A stretch of DNA of 64,000 nucleotides from Coccinella septempunctata (Eukaryota; Arthropoda; Insecta; Coleoptera; Coccinellidae). Of the stretch, positions 11,501-22,370 are shown piece after piece. The stretch lies in assembly GCF_907165205.1 (NCBI RefSeq), contig NC_058189.1:44976270-45040269 (forward strand), given 5' to 3'. How positions within the stretch are numbered: position 1 is the first letter of the stretch; each line of letters starts with the position of its first letter. Under the pieces are notes generated by a model that saw only the letters and a list, made by a program, of their open reading frames with translations, was not told the DNA's origin and searched no databases. The translations under genes were made by a program, and so were the position numbers.

Positions 11501-14500
11501 GTAAAACAATATTGATCAATGAACGCAATAAAACTAAATAACACCACGCATCTATTAAGCTTTTCAGACAGTGTAACAAAGAATAATTATTCAACTTCTT
11601 ACTTCATAACAACAAAATGATGTTCAACCCTCTCACTCCTGAACTATTCTGATGGCGGCCAAAATGGAGCCGCCACTAGTTGTGCCTTGTTACGAGTATG
11701 TCGCAAGCTATTTACAATACCGATAGCGCGAAATTTGACTTGAAATATTCGAGGTGGTTCAAGTCTCCTGCCTGAGAAAGTCTTCCGGTCTCCCCCTACG
11801 TAAATTATCCAATTGAGCAGTGTAAATTGTCGAACGCAAGCAGTAATCGGTGATTTTTATTGTACAATTATGTAAGAACCGTCCGTAGAAGAAGAGCATA
11901 TGCTGGTCTCATCTGACTTCCTCAAAACAAAACTTAGCTATTCAATAGTCATAATACCTCCATCAAATTTCTAGTAGGTATTCTATGAATTCCAAATCAA
12001 CCGAATTAAATGAGAGCACTCCTTGGTAAAGAATCTTTCAAGAGTCGCGGACAAAGTACTCACATCATTCGGTAACTCTGCCTTAAGATTCCATAATGTG
12101 ATAGACATACTGCCTTATATTCGGGAATTCCCCCACTGAAACAAATCAGACAAGTTGAATCCACATTATCGGTATTTTCCGCTTCGAAATCATTCATGTA
12201 AGTTCCGTCATCTACGAGATAAGATTCGAAACTGGTAAGGCCGACGTCGTCGCTGTCGCTGAACAGTACGATCTTGAAGTCGACTTTGGCGGCCTGCATA
12301 CATTCCTGAAGGAACGTCAAGCAATTGTCGCTGATGAACATGATGGCCGGCGTGACATTCTCTAAGCAATTCACCATTTGCTTCTTCTCGGCTGTCCTGT
12401 CGAAGGCCACCACGCGATTTCCGTTCAAAAGTCCGGCTATGTATGGAATATAAGCGTTCCGATGTTTGTGGGTGCAAATTGCGATTATATCGTTTTTGGA
12501 AAATTCCCTCCTGAGTTTCATTGCCACTTGAACGCACTTCTTGGCGTATTCCGAATAGGGTTCCAGTTCCCCTGTGGAATCGTTTATCTGAAAAAAGAAA
12601 CCTGATTAACTTGGTTGCGGTTAGTGAGAGAATTACCGAAATGTGCATCTCCAAAATATCCAGACCTGAGCAAAAGCTATGGTTTGTCAAAAATGTGAAT
12701 AATGTGCAAGCTTACGAGAGATTTCTTCTCTCCTGCATCTCAGACTCGTAGGGTTGACATACAGTCCCTGACCACTCGAAAAATCACAGTTCTTTTCATA
12801 TAGGAAGCGTGCAAGTTGATATGCAGGGTATGCGAATGTTAATATGCCGGTAGTGTAAGCCAAATTCATGCACTGATATCCATTATCTAGCCGCATATTT
12901 TGTGAAAATCATAGAAAAGGGATATTATTGTATTCATTTTCCTGCCAAAGATGGTTGTTTTTTCTTAGTGTGCAGTCATTTAGTTTTGAAGAATCTGTCT
13001 TTGAAACACAGAGAACAAGCTAGGGAAGAATCAAAAATAAAATTGAAGAGGCAAGCTGCTCTGCATCTGTGATAACGATATGAGCATATTTGTTGGCTGA
13101 GGAGTGTAGATGCTGTGGAACATTTTGAAACCCAATTTTGTCAGAAGCCTTGCTTTTAAAGTGTGAATTCGACAATTTACCTCTAACTAACAAAAACCTC
13201 AAAAATTGAAAAAAATACAATATTTCCATCAGAAACACGTGACAGTGCTAATATACACTGCGCAAAAAAAGTAACGCACATTCTGAAAATCTCAATTTTA
13301 ATGAAACTTAACTCTACATTGACTTTATAACTTATTTTTATGTTCTCTCGGGAAGGTTTTGAACGAAACAGGACACATTAAATGGAAGAAAAATTCAGGA
13401 TTTCACAGAATCTTATGTGAACTCAAAATGAGTGATCTTAAAATGTTCTGATCTAATCCTTCCCAGATTTCTCCGGGTTGGATTCCTAAGTCATTAAGAG
13501 TAGCTGGATGATTTTCTGAACTTCTCAGCATTCTATTGAGGTTGTCCCAAACCTGCTCAATCGGATTGAGATCTGAACTTCTTGCTGGCCATTCCATTCG
13601 AGAGACTTCAACCTCTTCAAGGTACTCCAGAACGATGCGCCCACGATGGGGTCTGGCATTATCGTCCATAAAAATGAAATTTTCACCAATGTATGGGGCA
13701 AATGGCACTACATGCTCTTCAAGAATGTTCCTTATATACTTATCAGCATTTATAGCTCCATTATCAACGACCACTAGGTCTGTGCGAGCAATTAAAGATA
13801 TTCCACCCCATACCATAATCGATCCTCCCCTAAAACCAGTAGTATTTAGGAAATTGCACTGAGCATATCTTTCATGTGGACGTCTGTATACAAAGGAACG
13901 TCGATCACAGTGGTAGAGGCAGAATCTAGACTCATCTGTGAAGAGAACTCTTTCCCAATCGGCCTCTTCCCAATGGATATGCTCTCTCGCAAAAACCAAA
14001 CGCGCCCTTCGATGGGCTGGGGTAAGAGCTGGGCCACTTGCCGCGACACGAGGCCTTAAATCATATTCTCTGAGGCGATTTCTTATTGTCTGAGTGCTAA
14101 TTTGCACCTCATGAGTTTGCTCAAGCTGAATTTGAAGGAGGCGAGCGGTTGCAAACCGTTGTCTCAACGAAGAAACTCTCAAGTAACGTTCTTGAATGGC
14201 AGTTGTTACCCGTGGTCTACCCTGTCCTGGTCTTCGGACATTGATACCTGTCTCCCTGAATCGCTGTAAGATTCTGGACACACTTGTATGGGAAACTCCA
14301 AACCTTTCTTCAATTCTTGTGTATGTCCACCCTTCTTCTCGCAAAACTACCGTTTGGGTACATTCCTCTTGGGTCAAATTGCGTGTTTCGCGTTGCATAG
14401 CGATCGAGTGTAGAAAATCAAACGAAAGAAAAACTATTGATCACTAGAATTGATCGAGAACAACTGATTTTAGAATGGAACCATTCAACATTCAAAATCT

Positions 14501-16615
14501 GATAATATCATCTTTTTTATTCCTGCTGGGAAAAAACATCTGTATTGAAGAAAACCGTTGAAAGTGGATAACATATGCATGCATAATTCTGATAAAAATA
14601 ATTATCATTGAGAACACCTTCAGTTGTAGAATAAATTTGAGATTTCCATAATGTGCGTTAATTTTTTTGCGCAGTGGAGTATTGATATTGCTTGTGTGTC
14701 TGATCAAGTGAACAGGGACTGTACAGGGTGAGTCTTTGATTCGTACAAATATTTTAACAGTAGATTTTTGAGGTCAAAAGTAACACTCCTTTTCATTGAA
14801 ATTATTTCCAAATCGGCTGGGTTTGAAGAATGCAGGCTGTAGAAAAACCATAAAAAATGTTTTTTTTCTAATATAGTTTTCCATTTATTTGATGAATATT
14901 TTTCGAACAGAAGGTATCAACCACGTCTTCCAGTTTTCTCATTATGACCATTACGTACCATGAAAATACCAAAAATTCAAAGAACCCAACTCTTGAAACT
15001 GAGTTAGACGCCATCTAATGTTTTGTAAAATAAAAATATTCTTCATATTTTCCCATATTATAAAGCGTTTTCGAGTAATTTGATGTTCAAAAATCAAAAA
15101 GTATAAGTGAAATTTGAAAAATTGGGTACTTTAACTGAATACAACTCTGTTTCAAAGATCCATAGACGTGTAGTGTCACAGATTTAGCTAGTTATTCTGA
15201 AGGTAATTTTGGGGTGGCACAGCTCATTACGAAAACTTAAAATCTCTATATCTTTTTATCAGGGCCCAACCGGAAAAAATTGTAGAGAAAAAAGTGTTTT
15301 TTTTGACCTCAAGACTCCACTGTTGAAATATTTGTACGAATAAAAGACGTATATGCCCAAAACAGCTACAGCAGGACGAAGCCAAAGGAATGTTTAATGT
15401 TTTCATCAGTTTTCATCAGTTTTTCATCAGTTTTCATCAAGCTTCTCATTCAGCAGATGGTGGCGTTATTACTATTGATCACGTCTGAAGGCAAGGCGGA
15501 ACTTGTTGCCAAGGCATTTGCCGTCAACCCTACACAAAACTCCTTTTCAAAAACCTTGGCGTAATTTTGGATCGAAATTCTCATCAATATGTTGTCAATA
15601 ATGAAAGAGATTATCGAGAATGTGGACTTTTTTTGCTGCCAATCAAAAAACTATGCCGACGTTTCGAGGAATTATATCTTCTTTTTCAAGGCTGTAAAGA
15701 AATTAAGCTGTAGGTAAACAGCTACAAGGAAATATCACTCTTATTACCAATATTCTATTCTATACAACGCAGTCTATATCTTAAAACTTAAAGAACATCT
15801 ATTTAAATTCTTAATTTTGTTCAAAACGTACATGCAAGTCTAAACTATAGAACTAACCTAACAAACTAATGGCGCGTAGTTAACCTGTTATTGTACGATG
15901 TTACTCAACACACTCAGAGTAATAACCAGGTCAACTTTAACTGGCTGCCTGGGTGAGTTAATGGTAGATCAGACTTCTTGCGGTTTCTCAGCCAGGCATC
16001 AAGCGATGGCAGTTTAGAAGTGGGAACAAAAGAGGAAGCTTGCTTTAATGCGAAGGCCATCGAAAAAGGCTACAATACCTTGGCTCCTGGTTCTTGAAAC
16101 CAGAACAATTGATCAGAAAAGTGTATCAGTAAGGTACAGAAGGTAATGTACCAGAAAGGTAATGAAATTCAGTGAGACCATCCCGCCTGACTGGTAACAG
16201 CGTGAGGTCTCACATCATCTTTAGGTCAAGGTGTTTCGAAGTTTGCATTCCCTTATGGGCCGTTCTTTAATCTAATCATAGGTTACACACGAGAGCCATC
16301 TCCCAATTACAATAGATTGTTTTTAAGACAAAGTAAAATTTCTATGGATTCCTTTCTTTGGAAGTCTTGGTCTTAGTGTTAGGAACTTTGAACGAATCCA
16401 ACCATAGTAAGAGTAAGTTATTCTTCATATTGGAACTGACGAACGTACCTACAATTCTATACCTAATTCAAAAGGTTCAAATTCATTCACCTGGGCAATA
16501 TTATCTCCATATTTCCTCATGGCTCTGAGTAATTCGTAACCCAAGGAATTTTTTTCCATCTGGAAATCATCCTGTGTCTTGATGACGTATGGGTGGTTGT
16601 CATCCTGGGGCAACT
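5510..16615 (-). CDS. ACS-B: acyl-CoA synthetase homologue with destroyed active-site motifs (probable pseudoenzyme)
   Basis: Five ACS exons on the minus strand: 16615-16491, 12587-12064, 10110-9951, 8983-8690 and 6034-5510. All have GT-AG borders, and their phases match ACS-C and ACS-D. The frame is open throughout (about 542 residues from these exons). The first exon (NSLGYELLRAMRKYGDNIAQ) enters in phase 1, so its start codon is upstream, perhaps in the exon at 18,687-19,350, or at the internal ATG before EKNSLGYELL. Family motifs are altered. The P-loop SSGTTGLPKG is FSGGIPEYKA. YGQTE is YEHTE. The GGGP loop is SGEKV. The C-terminal catalytic lysine of TGK is Arg (NGRINR). STGD is kept. 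Adenylation is therefore unlikely, though no stop or frameshift is present. It ends in YIN, not a PTS1. Confidence 0.82.
6325..6950 (-). mobile_element. LTR-like retrotransposon fragment, minus orientation
   Basis: Reading the minus strand, this piece shares several blocks in the same order with 40,920-41,809: GCTGGTGTGGA followed by a CCCGGG-containing stretch and GTACAGAA; TTTTATAATA; GATTTTGACTTTC; CTACCAGGGTAGGTTTGCTA; and a final GCGTTACA. The terminal TGT...ACA form suggests a long terminal repeat. No gag or pol frame adjoins it, so it is probably a solo LTR in the last intron of ACS-B. The inner boundary is uncertain. The frame open at 6,734-7,072 lies within it and is not a gene. Confidence 0.5.
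7062..7133. repeat. Stem-loop inverted repeat
   Basis: ATGGTTTCAGTAGTGC and GCACTACCGAAACCAT pair with one mismatch around a loop of about 40 bases that itself contains GCATGC. It lies next to the LTR-like piece and may be part of the same retroelement. Confidence 0.45.
7964..8142. mobile_element. hAT-type MITE with 8-bp target site duplication
   Basis: The ends are CATTGGCGCACCCAG and CTGGGTGCGCCACTG, imperfect complements. The element is 179 bp and flanked on both sides by TTCATGGA (7,956-7,963 and 8,143-8,150), an exact 8-bp duplication diagnostic of hAT transposition. The interior contains runs of G and C and no ORF. It sits in the last intron of ACS-B. Confidence 0.85.
10270..10450 (+). 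repeat. Isolated end of a mariner-like element
   Basis: It starts with CAGGGTGGTCTAACGAAAAC after a TA and matches, in reverse, the right end of the mariner-like remnant at 29,530-29,694 (CAACACCTC, GTCAATTTCTGATTCGA, GGTGAGCACAACC). No transposase is attached. It lies in the ACS-B intron about 160 bases upstream of the exon at 9951-10110. The rest of that intron (to 12,063) shows nothing recognisable. Confidence 0.5.
13256..14676 (-). mobile_element. Tc1-like transposon, copy 1 (1,421 bp)
   Basis: Terminal inverted repeats of about 40 bases begin CACTGCGCAAAAAAA at both ends. TA precedes the left end; the right flank is GA, so the second half of the target duplication has mutated. The single gene inside encodes an open transposase. 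Compared with copy 2 (19,791-21,320), about 109 bp are deleted just after the coding core. It lies in an ACS-B intron on the gene's own strand. Confidence 0.85.
13403..14398 (-). CDS. Tc1-family DD34E transposase, C-terminally truncated
   Basis: 331 residues. An N-terminal paired-like helix-turn-helix DNA-binding region (about 8-110) contains the linker GQGRPR at 58-63. The DDE catalytic core has Asp155 (FTDESRF), Asp246 (FMDDNARPH) and Glu281 (LNPIEQVW), with exactly 34 residues between the second Asp and the Glu, the Tc1 signature. Cut-and-paste transposition at TA is known for the family. All catalytic residues are intact. The last residues (SSHKIL) replace a longer tail that copy 2 still encodes (NRRCRAVIKARGGNTKY), because of a deletion. 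Activity is therefore uncertain. Confidence 0.85.
   Translation of the reverse strand: MQRETRNLTQEECTQTVVLREEGWTYTRIEERFGVSHTSVSRILQRFRETGINVRRPGQGRPRVTTAIQERYLRVSSLRQRFATARLLQIQLEQTHEVQISTQTIRNRLREYDLRPRVAASGPALTPAHRRARLVFAREHIHWEEADWERVLFTDESRFCLYHCDRRSFVYRRPHERYAQCNFLNTTGFRGGSIMVWGGISLIARTDLVVVDNGAINADKYIRNILEEHVVPFAPYIGENFIFMDDNARPHRGRIVLEYLEEVEVSRMEWPARSSDLNPIEQVWDNLNRMLRSSENHPATLNDLGIQPGEIWEGLDQNILRSLILSSHKIL
14724..15348. mobile_element. CAGGGTGAGTC-family MITE, complete copy
   Basis: The arms of about 100 bases are inverted: left CAGGGTGAGTCTTTGATTCG, right ending GTACGAATAAAAGAC. TA precedes the left end. The interior carries CATTACGTACCATGAAAATA and GGGGTGGCACAGCTCATTAC, shared with the copies at 3,630-4,028 and 61,287-61,977. 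It has no ORF. Likely a Tc1/mariner-mobilised non-autonomous element in an ACS-B intron. Confidence 0.7.
15397..15442. repeat. Short tandem repeat of TTTTCATCAG
   Basis: About four copies of a 10-11 base unit (TTTTCATCAG, once TTTTTCATCAG) run together. Nothing else was recognised between here and the exon at 16,491. Confidence 0.7.
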
Positions 16616-17337
16616 CTGGAAAATGACTTGATGAACGAGCAGTAATGGAAAGTAGTGACAGTGATAATTGATTATTTTGGGCCCACTAAGTCCTCAAATT
16701 ACTTTTGCCTGACAAAGCGCCGCGCGTCGTTTGTGTTCGTATATGAGTTTGCATGACAGTTGAATGATATTACTTCTCTCCTTCTCTGGAATATTTCAAG
16801 CCACTAAATATTAAAAGGCAAAAATAAATTTGGTGAGTTCAGCCAGAACTTCAACAATATTAGGACGGTTATTCACGAGGATGACGTAGTATATCGTTGA
16901 AATGATATGTAGGTAATATGATTGTATTCACATCAGGTCAATGATGGAAAAGTATATTCCTAGTACCCTAGGTATCTGGAAAAAGATGTTCAATGCTTCA
17001 CGTACAGGGTGGGCAAAATTCGATATCCACTGAGGTGATCTCGAGAACTATGAGAGCTAGAAGAAAACGGATTACATATTTCCGAGCTCTTTTTTAGAGA
17101 TACAAAGAATGGTGAGAATCGTAGCCTCTAACGATTCTTCGCTTTTGAGTTATTAGCAAAAAATGACGATTTCGAAAAGTTTTCATAACTTTTTGTTTTT
17201 GAAGTTACAGATCTGAAACTTCATGCTTTTACAGGCACTTTTTCACGTAGAATCCACTGACGAGCTCTTAGGCAAGAGTGCCTAAGAAGATTCAAGTTTT
17301 TATCAAGTGCGTTCGTCTTGTGATGTTTATTGCAGTA

Positions 17338-18190
17338 CCCGTAGATTCGGCCCATTCGGGAGACTTGGGACAGTCCTGTAACTTGGGATAATTACCCCCC
17401 TTGCAGATTTCTTTGTTTCTTACATTTATGAGTGAAGGGACAAACTCCTGTTGAGTTGCCGTGACCAGAGCGTTTGAATTGACAGGAAAAATTAACGAAT
17501 TCAGGAGAGTGAAAGCGCTATTTTTTATGGCCCTTATACTTTCTAGTGTTCTGTACATGTGTTTCACTTTGTGCGTGTGTAATTTTTTTCTGGACACGTG
17601 GGATATTGGGATATAACATATGTCATGTCATTCATTTATTTTGTTGTTTCATAGGGTGACTTGAGACGATGTCGAATAGATACAAGCGGTGCATTGGAAG
17701 CAGGAAATATGCCGATATTTCGCAGGATATTATTTTGTTATTTTCACAAAGAAATCAACAAAGAATGAAAGAAATCAAAGCTCCCTTGTATTGTTTAATT
17801 TTTCACATTTGAGTTGCAATATATTTACTTTCGCTGTAAAAGGGGTCTATAATTTAATTTCCTTACCGAATTTCAACTATATAATCATAAATTCTAATTT
17901 TTCAGAACTATAAAACGTCCCAAGTCACCTATTTCATTTGAGAGTTGAGAAATCAATAGATTTTAACTTGTGTTCCAAAGCCTCCCAAATCGATGGGTGA
18001 CAAGTATATTTTAATTTTTTTTTCAATTTATATCCGAATTCTGAAGCATGGTATATATCGTAATCAATAATCTGACTGAGTCATTTAGCATCTTTGAACC
18101 TCTTTAAATTCTCACATGAAAATTGGTCATCGTTTTTGAAATATGACAAGTTGAATTTCAAAATCGTCCCAAGTCACCCAAATCTACGGA
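17338..18190. mobile_element. TIR element, about 850 bp
   Basis: The left end has CCGTAGATTCGG then GACTTGGGAC; the right end has GTCCCAAGTCACCC then AATCTACGG, an imperfect inverted repeat. Related half-motifs occur inside (GGGTGACTTGAGACG near 17,654 and CGTCCCAAGTCACC near 17,917). No transposase frame. It is probably non-autonomous and lies between the ACS-B first exon and the Cys-rich ORF. Confidence 0.5.
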
Positions 18191-18654
18191 TAGAATGAAG
18201 AATTTTTGGTCTCGATCATTGTGATATAATATTCGATGAAAACAACTTACTTTCTCGTGCTTCTGAGATCTTGCGTGGAAAAAAATACGAAAAAATTACA
18301 TGATCACGAAGAAATTACTCCAAAGTTTTCAAACTCGGAAGGAAAACATCTTTATTGTCCAAAATATCTACGAGACTACGATACCACTGTGAAACTCTCT
18401 TACGGGACGAGACCCAAACAAGTCTCCTTCTCGACAACGAGAAGAGACGAGACTCTCGTAGGCAAGTCCGGGCCTTTTCTTTTCCTTTAATTCTTGAGTG
18501 TGATTCTTGCCTATTTCGTTGAGTTTCTTCGGCATTCTTCATTAAACCAAAAAATTCTACTTTCTTACTAGACGAATCTACTGGCGTCTAAGATTCGAAT
18601 AAAAGCAATTAACCATATTCTTTTTCCACGTCATGTTTAACAAATACTCGTTAT

Positions 18655-19350
18655 TCAGCTGAAAGAATTCCAATCAATGTACTCACTATCAGGATCAAAT
18701 GTTCCGGGTATTGGTATCCAAGCCAGTGGGTTCTCTTCCTTTTTTTTATCCCCAACCATTTCTTCCGGAATCTCTCCGAGGCAGGTAATATTTTCTATTT
18801 CTTCTCCTGATATATCTGAACAAACTTTGATGGGACAGAAGTTCTCGTCGCAACGATCACGGAGATCGATACCTTCTGGTAAAATTTTACAGAGACATGC
18901 ATCAACGGATAGTTTATAGCTCTGCTTATTACACTGACATCGTGGCACCGGTTTCTTTCGAGCCAATAATTTGGATTCTATCTCTGAAGAATATTTGAAT
19001 TTTTTCTTTTTTATAACTTTTGGGGGCTTATGACACTCTATTCCAGGGGTTATTTCCGCGTCAAGGTCGTAATCATCTAACGTCTGCGATTCGGTACAAT
19101 TGCACCTATTCGGAACTTCTTCTTCGATTTCCAAATCATCGAGCTCCTCCTTTATTTGTTTCAAGATTCCACAAGGATCGCACATTTTTTTATCCGGATC
19201 TAAATCCGGTGGTACTCCCAGTTTATTCTGCATTCCTTTCATGAGAGCGGTTGATGTTTGTGTGAAATTCATCAAGCTGTCTATCATTTCCTGCCATAAT
19301 TCTGCTTCTTTTGCTTCAATATTCTCGCTACATTTGGCGCATTTCCTCAT
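18655..19350 (-). CDS. Cys-rich, acidic hypothetical protein (or first exon of ACS-B)
   Basis: The 231-residue frame begins at an ATG preceded by AAAA. I do not recognise the family. It has many close Cys pairs (CAKC, CDPC, CNC, CQC, CLC, CPIKVC), which could bind zinc or form disulphides; no signal peptide is visible. A Lys patch (KVIKKKKFKY) sits between acidic stretches. Near the end, GATA|GTGAGT at 18,687/18,686 is a good phase-1 donor. Spliced to the ACS-B exon starting at 16,615 it stays in frame and would give a fusion of about 763 residues. Read through, it ends 11 codons later in WNSFS. Which is used cannot be told from sequence. Confidence 0.5.
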   Translation of the reverse strand: MRKCAKCSENIEAKEAELWQEMIDSLMNFTQTSTALMKGMQNKLGVPPDLDPDKKMCDPCGILKQIKEELDDLEIEEEVPNRCNCTESQTLDDYDLDAEITPGIECHKPPKVIKKKKFKYSSEIESKLLARKKPVPRCQCNKQSYKLSVDACLCKILPEGIDLRDRCDENFCPIKVCSDISGEEIENITCLGEIPEEMVGDKKKEENPLAWIPIPGTFDPDSEYIDWNSFS

Positions 19351-19790
19351 TTTGTAATTTCAACTGGAATTTTATCTTTATTTGTTGAATATTTTCATAT
19401 GTATTCGTCAAGGTGACAGATACTTCAATGGGTTTGGCAGAGAATTTATATTTATAATAATTTCTTTATTTCATCTTTGTGTCCTTATTCTAGAATTTTG
19501 CGGTTTTCATGTAATATTTGAACTAATTTTATGGTGTATTATTATTTCAGATCTTTCTGGAGGTATTTGAATTCTAAATTACGAGAGCAATTTTTTCTTG
19601 GCGATAGCTAATTTTGAGCTCTCATTTCTCTAATCAGGTGCCAGCAATAAAAGACTGAACGACATTTGGCTGCAACTGCCTTTTCCAAAGCCAAATTCAA
19701 TCTAACGGGTATGCCACAGAAGCAGCTACAGAAAAACTGTCCCTCCGGCATATTTGCAGGTTTATCACTTATTATCTTCAATCCCTTCTA

Positions 19791-21320
19791 CACTGCACAA
19801 AAAAATTAACGCATATCATAGAAATATCAAATTTATTCTACAACTGAAGGTGTTCTCAATGATAATTACTTTTATCAGAATTATGCATGCATATGTTATC
19901 CACTTTCAACGGTTTTCTTCAATACGGATGTTTTTTCCCAGCAGGAATAAAAAAAGATGATATTATCAGATTTTGAATGTATTGGCTCTATTCTAAAATC
20001 AGTTGTTCTCGATCAATTCTAGTGATCAATAGTTTTTCTTTCGTTTGATTTTCTACACTCGATCGCTATGCAACGCGAAACACGCAATTTGACCCAAGAG
20101 GAATGTGCCCAAGCGGTAGTTTTGCAAGAAGAAGGGTGGACATACACAAGAATTGCAGAAAGGTTTGGAGTTTCCCATACGAGTGTGTCCAGAATGTTGC
20201 AGCGATTCAGGGAGGCAGGTATGAATGTCCGAAGACCAGGACAGGGTAGACCACGGTAACAACTGCCATTCAAGAACGTTACTTGAGAGTTTCTTCGTTG
20301 AGACAACGGTTTGCAACCGCTCGCCTCCTTCTAATTCAGCTTGAGCAAACTCATGAGGTGCAAATTAGCACTCAGACAATAAGAAATCGCCTCAGAGAAT
20401 ATGATTTAAGGCCTCGTGTCGCGGCAAGAGGCCCAGCTCTTACCCCAGCCCATCGAAGGGCGCGTTTGGATTTTGCGAGAGAGCATATCCATTGGGAACA
20501 GGCCGATTGGGAAAGAGTTCTCTTCACAGATGAGTCTAGATTCTGCCTCTACCATTATGATCGACGTTCCCTTGTATACAGTCGTCCACATGAAAGATAT
20601 GCTCAGTGCAATTTCCTGAATACTACTGGTTTCGGGGAAGGATCGATTATGGCATGGGGTGGAATATCTTTGACTGCTCGCACAGACCTAGTGGTCGTTG
20701 ATAATGGAGCTATGAATGCTGATAAGTATATAAGGAACATTCTTGAAGAGCATGTAGTGCCATTTGCCCCATACATTGGTGAAAATTTCATTTTTATGGA
20801 CGATAATGCCAGACCCCCATCGTGCGCGCATCGTTCAGGAGTACTTTGAAGAGGTTGAAGTCTCTTGAATGGAATGGCAAGCAAGAAGTCCAGATCTCAA
20901 TCCGATTGAGCAGGTTTGGAACAACCTCAATAGAAGGCTGAAAAGTTCAGAAAATCATCCAGCTACTCTTAATGATTTAGGAATCCAACTCGGAGAAATC
21001 TGGGAAGGATTAGATCAGAACATTTTAAGATCACTTATTTTGAGTATGAACCGTCGTTGCCGAGCTGTAATTAAAGCAAGGGGTGGAAATACCAAGTATT
21101 AAATCACTTATCAGTATTTCAGTATTTAGAAAATTTTTTTTCATTTCTCTTCTTTCACATAAGATTCGGTGAAATCCTGAATTTTTCTTCCATTTAATGT
21201 GTCATGTTTCGTTCAAAACCTTCCCGAGAGAACATGAAAAATAAGTTATAAAGTCAATGTAGAGTTAACTTCCATTAAAATTGAGATTTTCAGAATGTGC
21301 GTTAATTTTTTTGCGCAGTG
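19791..21320 (+). mobile_element. Tc1-like transposon, copy 2 (1,530 bp), inactivated
   Basis: The ends start CACTGCACAAAAAAA (left) and CACTGCGCAAAAAAA (right, reverse complement). TA lies on both sides (19,789-19,790 and 21,321-21,322). It is inverted relative to copy 1, about 5 kb away. It keeps the 3' coding segment that copy 1 has lost. Confidence 0.87.
20068..21102 (+). pseudogene. Tc1-family transposase pseudogene
   Basis: It is homologous to the open transposase of copy 1 but broken three times. One G of the run after GGTAGACCAC is missing near 20,256 (frame shift after GQGRPR). One extra C lies in CCAGACCCCC near 20,817. A TGA replaces the Arg codon just before EWQARSPDLNPIEQVW. The helix-turn-helix, FTDESRF and FMDDNARP segments are recognisable in separate frames. 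The C-terminal tail, ending GGNTKY at 21,102, is complete here. Confidence 0.88.
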
Positions 21321-21639
21321 TAGATTCGATATTGAAGTATATTATATATGAGTAAGACATAGCTCATACGGCAATTTATCAACCATTTCTACATATCTAC
21401 AGATGTATAAGTCCAAAATATTAGATCCAAAAACGACGTCAATACAGCCCAAGAAGATCTACTGAGCCAACATATTCTAGTGTTATTCATCACCATACTC
21501 CTCCAAGAAAGCTACCATAAATTGCTCAGCGGTATGTTCAGATTGTAAGGATCATACCTGCTCCAATTCTATTCTCGAAGAATAAGAGGTTTCAGATTAC
21601 GAAGAATTTGATATTCTGGAAGAGAATATACCGTTTGCA

Positions 21640-22370
21640 TCCCCGCTATTGCAACCCACGTTAGGGCGTGAGGTTGATGTTCATCCCTTGATTTTGAATG
21701 GGGATGAGGGGTGTTGAGATATTTCATGTCAAAGATCTTATCAAGTACCTACCTATTATCTAATTCTGAAATTTCGCTAAAAAGTTTATTTTCATCGAAA
21801 ACGAATGGACAGGTGAAATAGGGAAAGAGTACTTACTTTTTTGATTAGTTTATCAAGTGTTGGAAATAGGGACCACTAACTTACATCCAGTAATATACCG
21901 AAGTGTTGCTGAAAACGTTCACGTACATTAATCTCGATTTCTGGAGTGATTTGACCTCATTCATTTGATCCGAGTTCGCAAATCATCCAGTGACTCAGGC
22001 TGGGTAGCGTAAATCTTGGATTTCAGGTGAACCCAAAGAAAAAAGTCCAGCGGAGCCACATCAGGTGATCTGTGTGGCCACTCAATATGTACCCTTCTTC
22101 CAATCGAGGCGTGAGGAAAATTTTCATCTGACGCAATCGCACTGGTTGAACAGAATGAGGTGGTGCGCCATATTGTTGTAAAATGATCGTAAGATGTTCT
22201 TCTGTATTCTGCAATACTTGCACGCGAGGGCTGGATGAATAGCGTTTTCCAATAGATCTGAATAAATTTGACCAGAAAGATTACCGGGTATAAAAAAGGA
22301 CCGATTATGTGATTTCAATATACCCGCCAAAAATTTCAATTTGAGTTTGAGGGCCAATCTCACCAAACCA
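21640..22370 (-). pseudogene. Mariner-like transposase remnant
   Basis: Minus-strand fragments in shifting frames match an insect Tc1/mariner-superfamily transposase: FLAGILKSHN, FFIPGNLSGQIY and LLENAIHPAL (22,366-22,124), YGAPPH and ARG-poor remnants up to WTFFFGF (22,223-22,023), then ITPEIEINVRERFQQHFG near 21,950-21,890. The Asp expected in the QQDGAPPH motif is Tyr. DNA at 21,640-21,780 resembles the end region of the remnant at 27,850-29,694. No intact coding. Confidence 0.6.

Noticed and set aside
12687..12896. Minus-strand frame ending FAYPAYQLARFLYEKNCDFSSGQ as first exon of ACS-B
   Set aside because: It vaguely resembles the GYELF exon but lacks a usable phase-0 GT donor after the Gln. 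The exon at 16,491-16,615 matches the paralogues far better.
13536..14447. Plus-strand frames over Tc1 copy 1
   Set aside because: Antisense shadows of the transposase.
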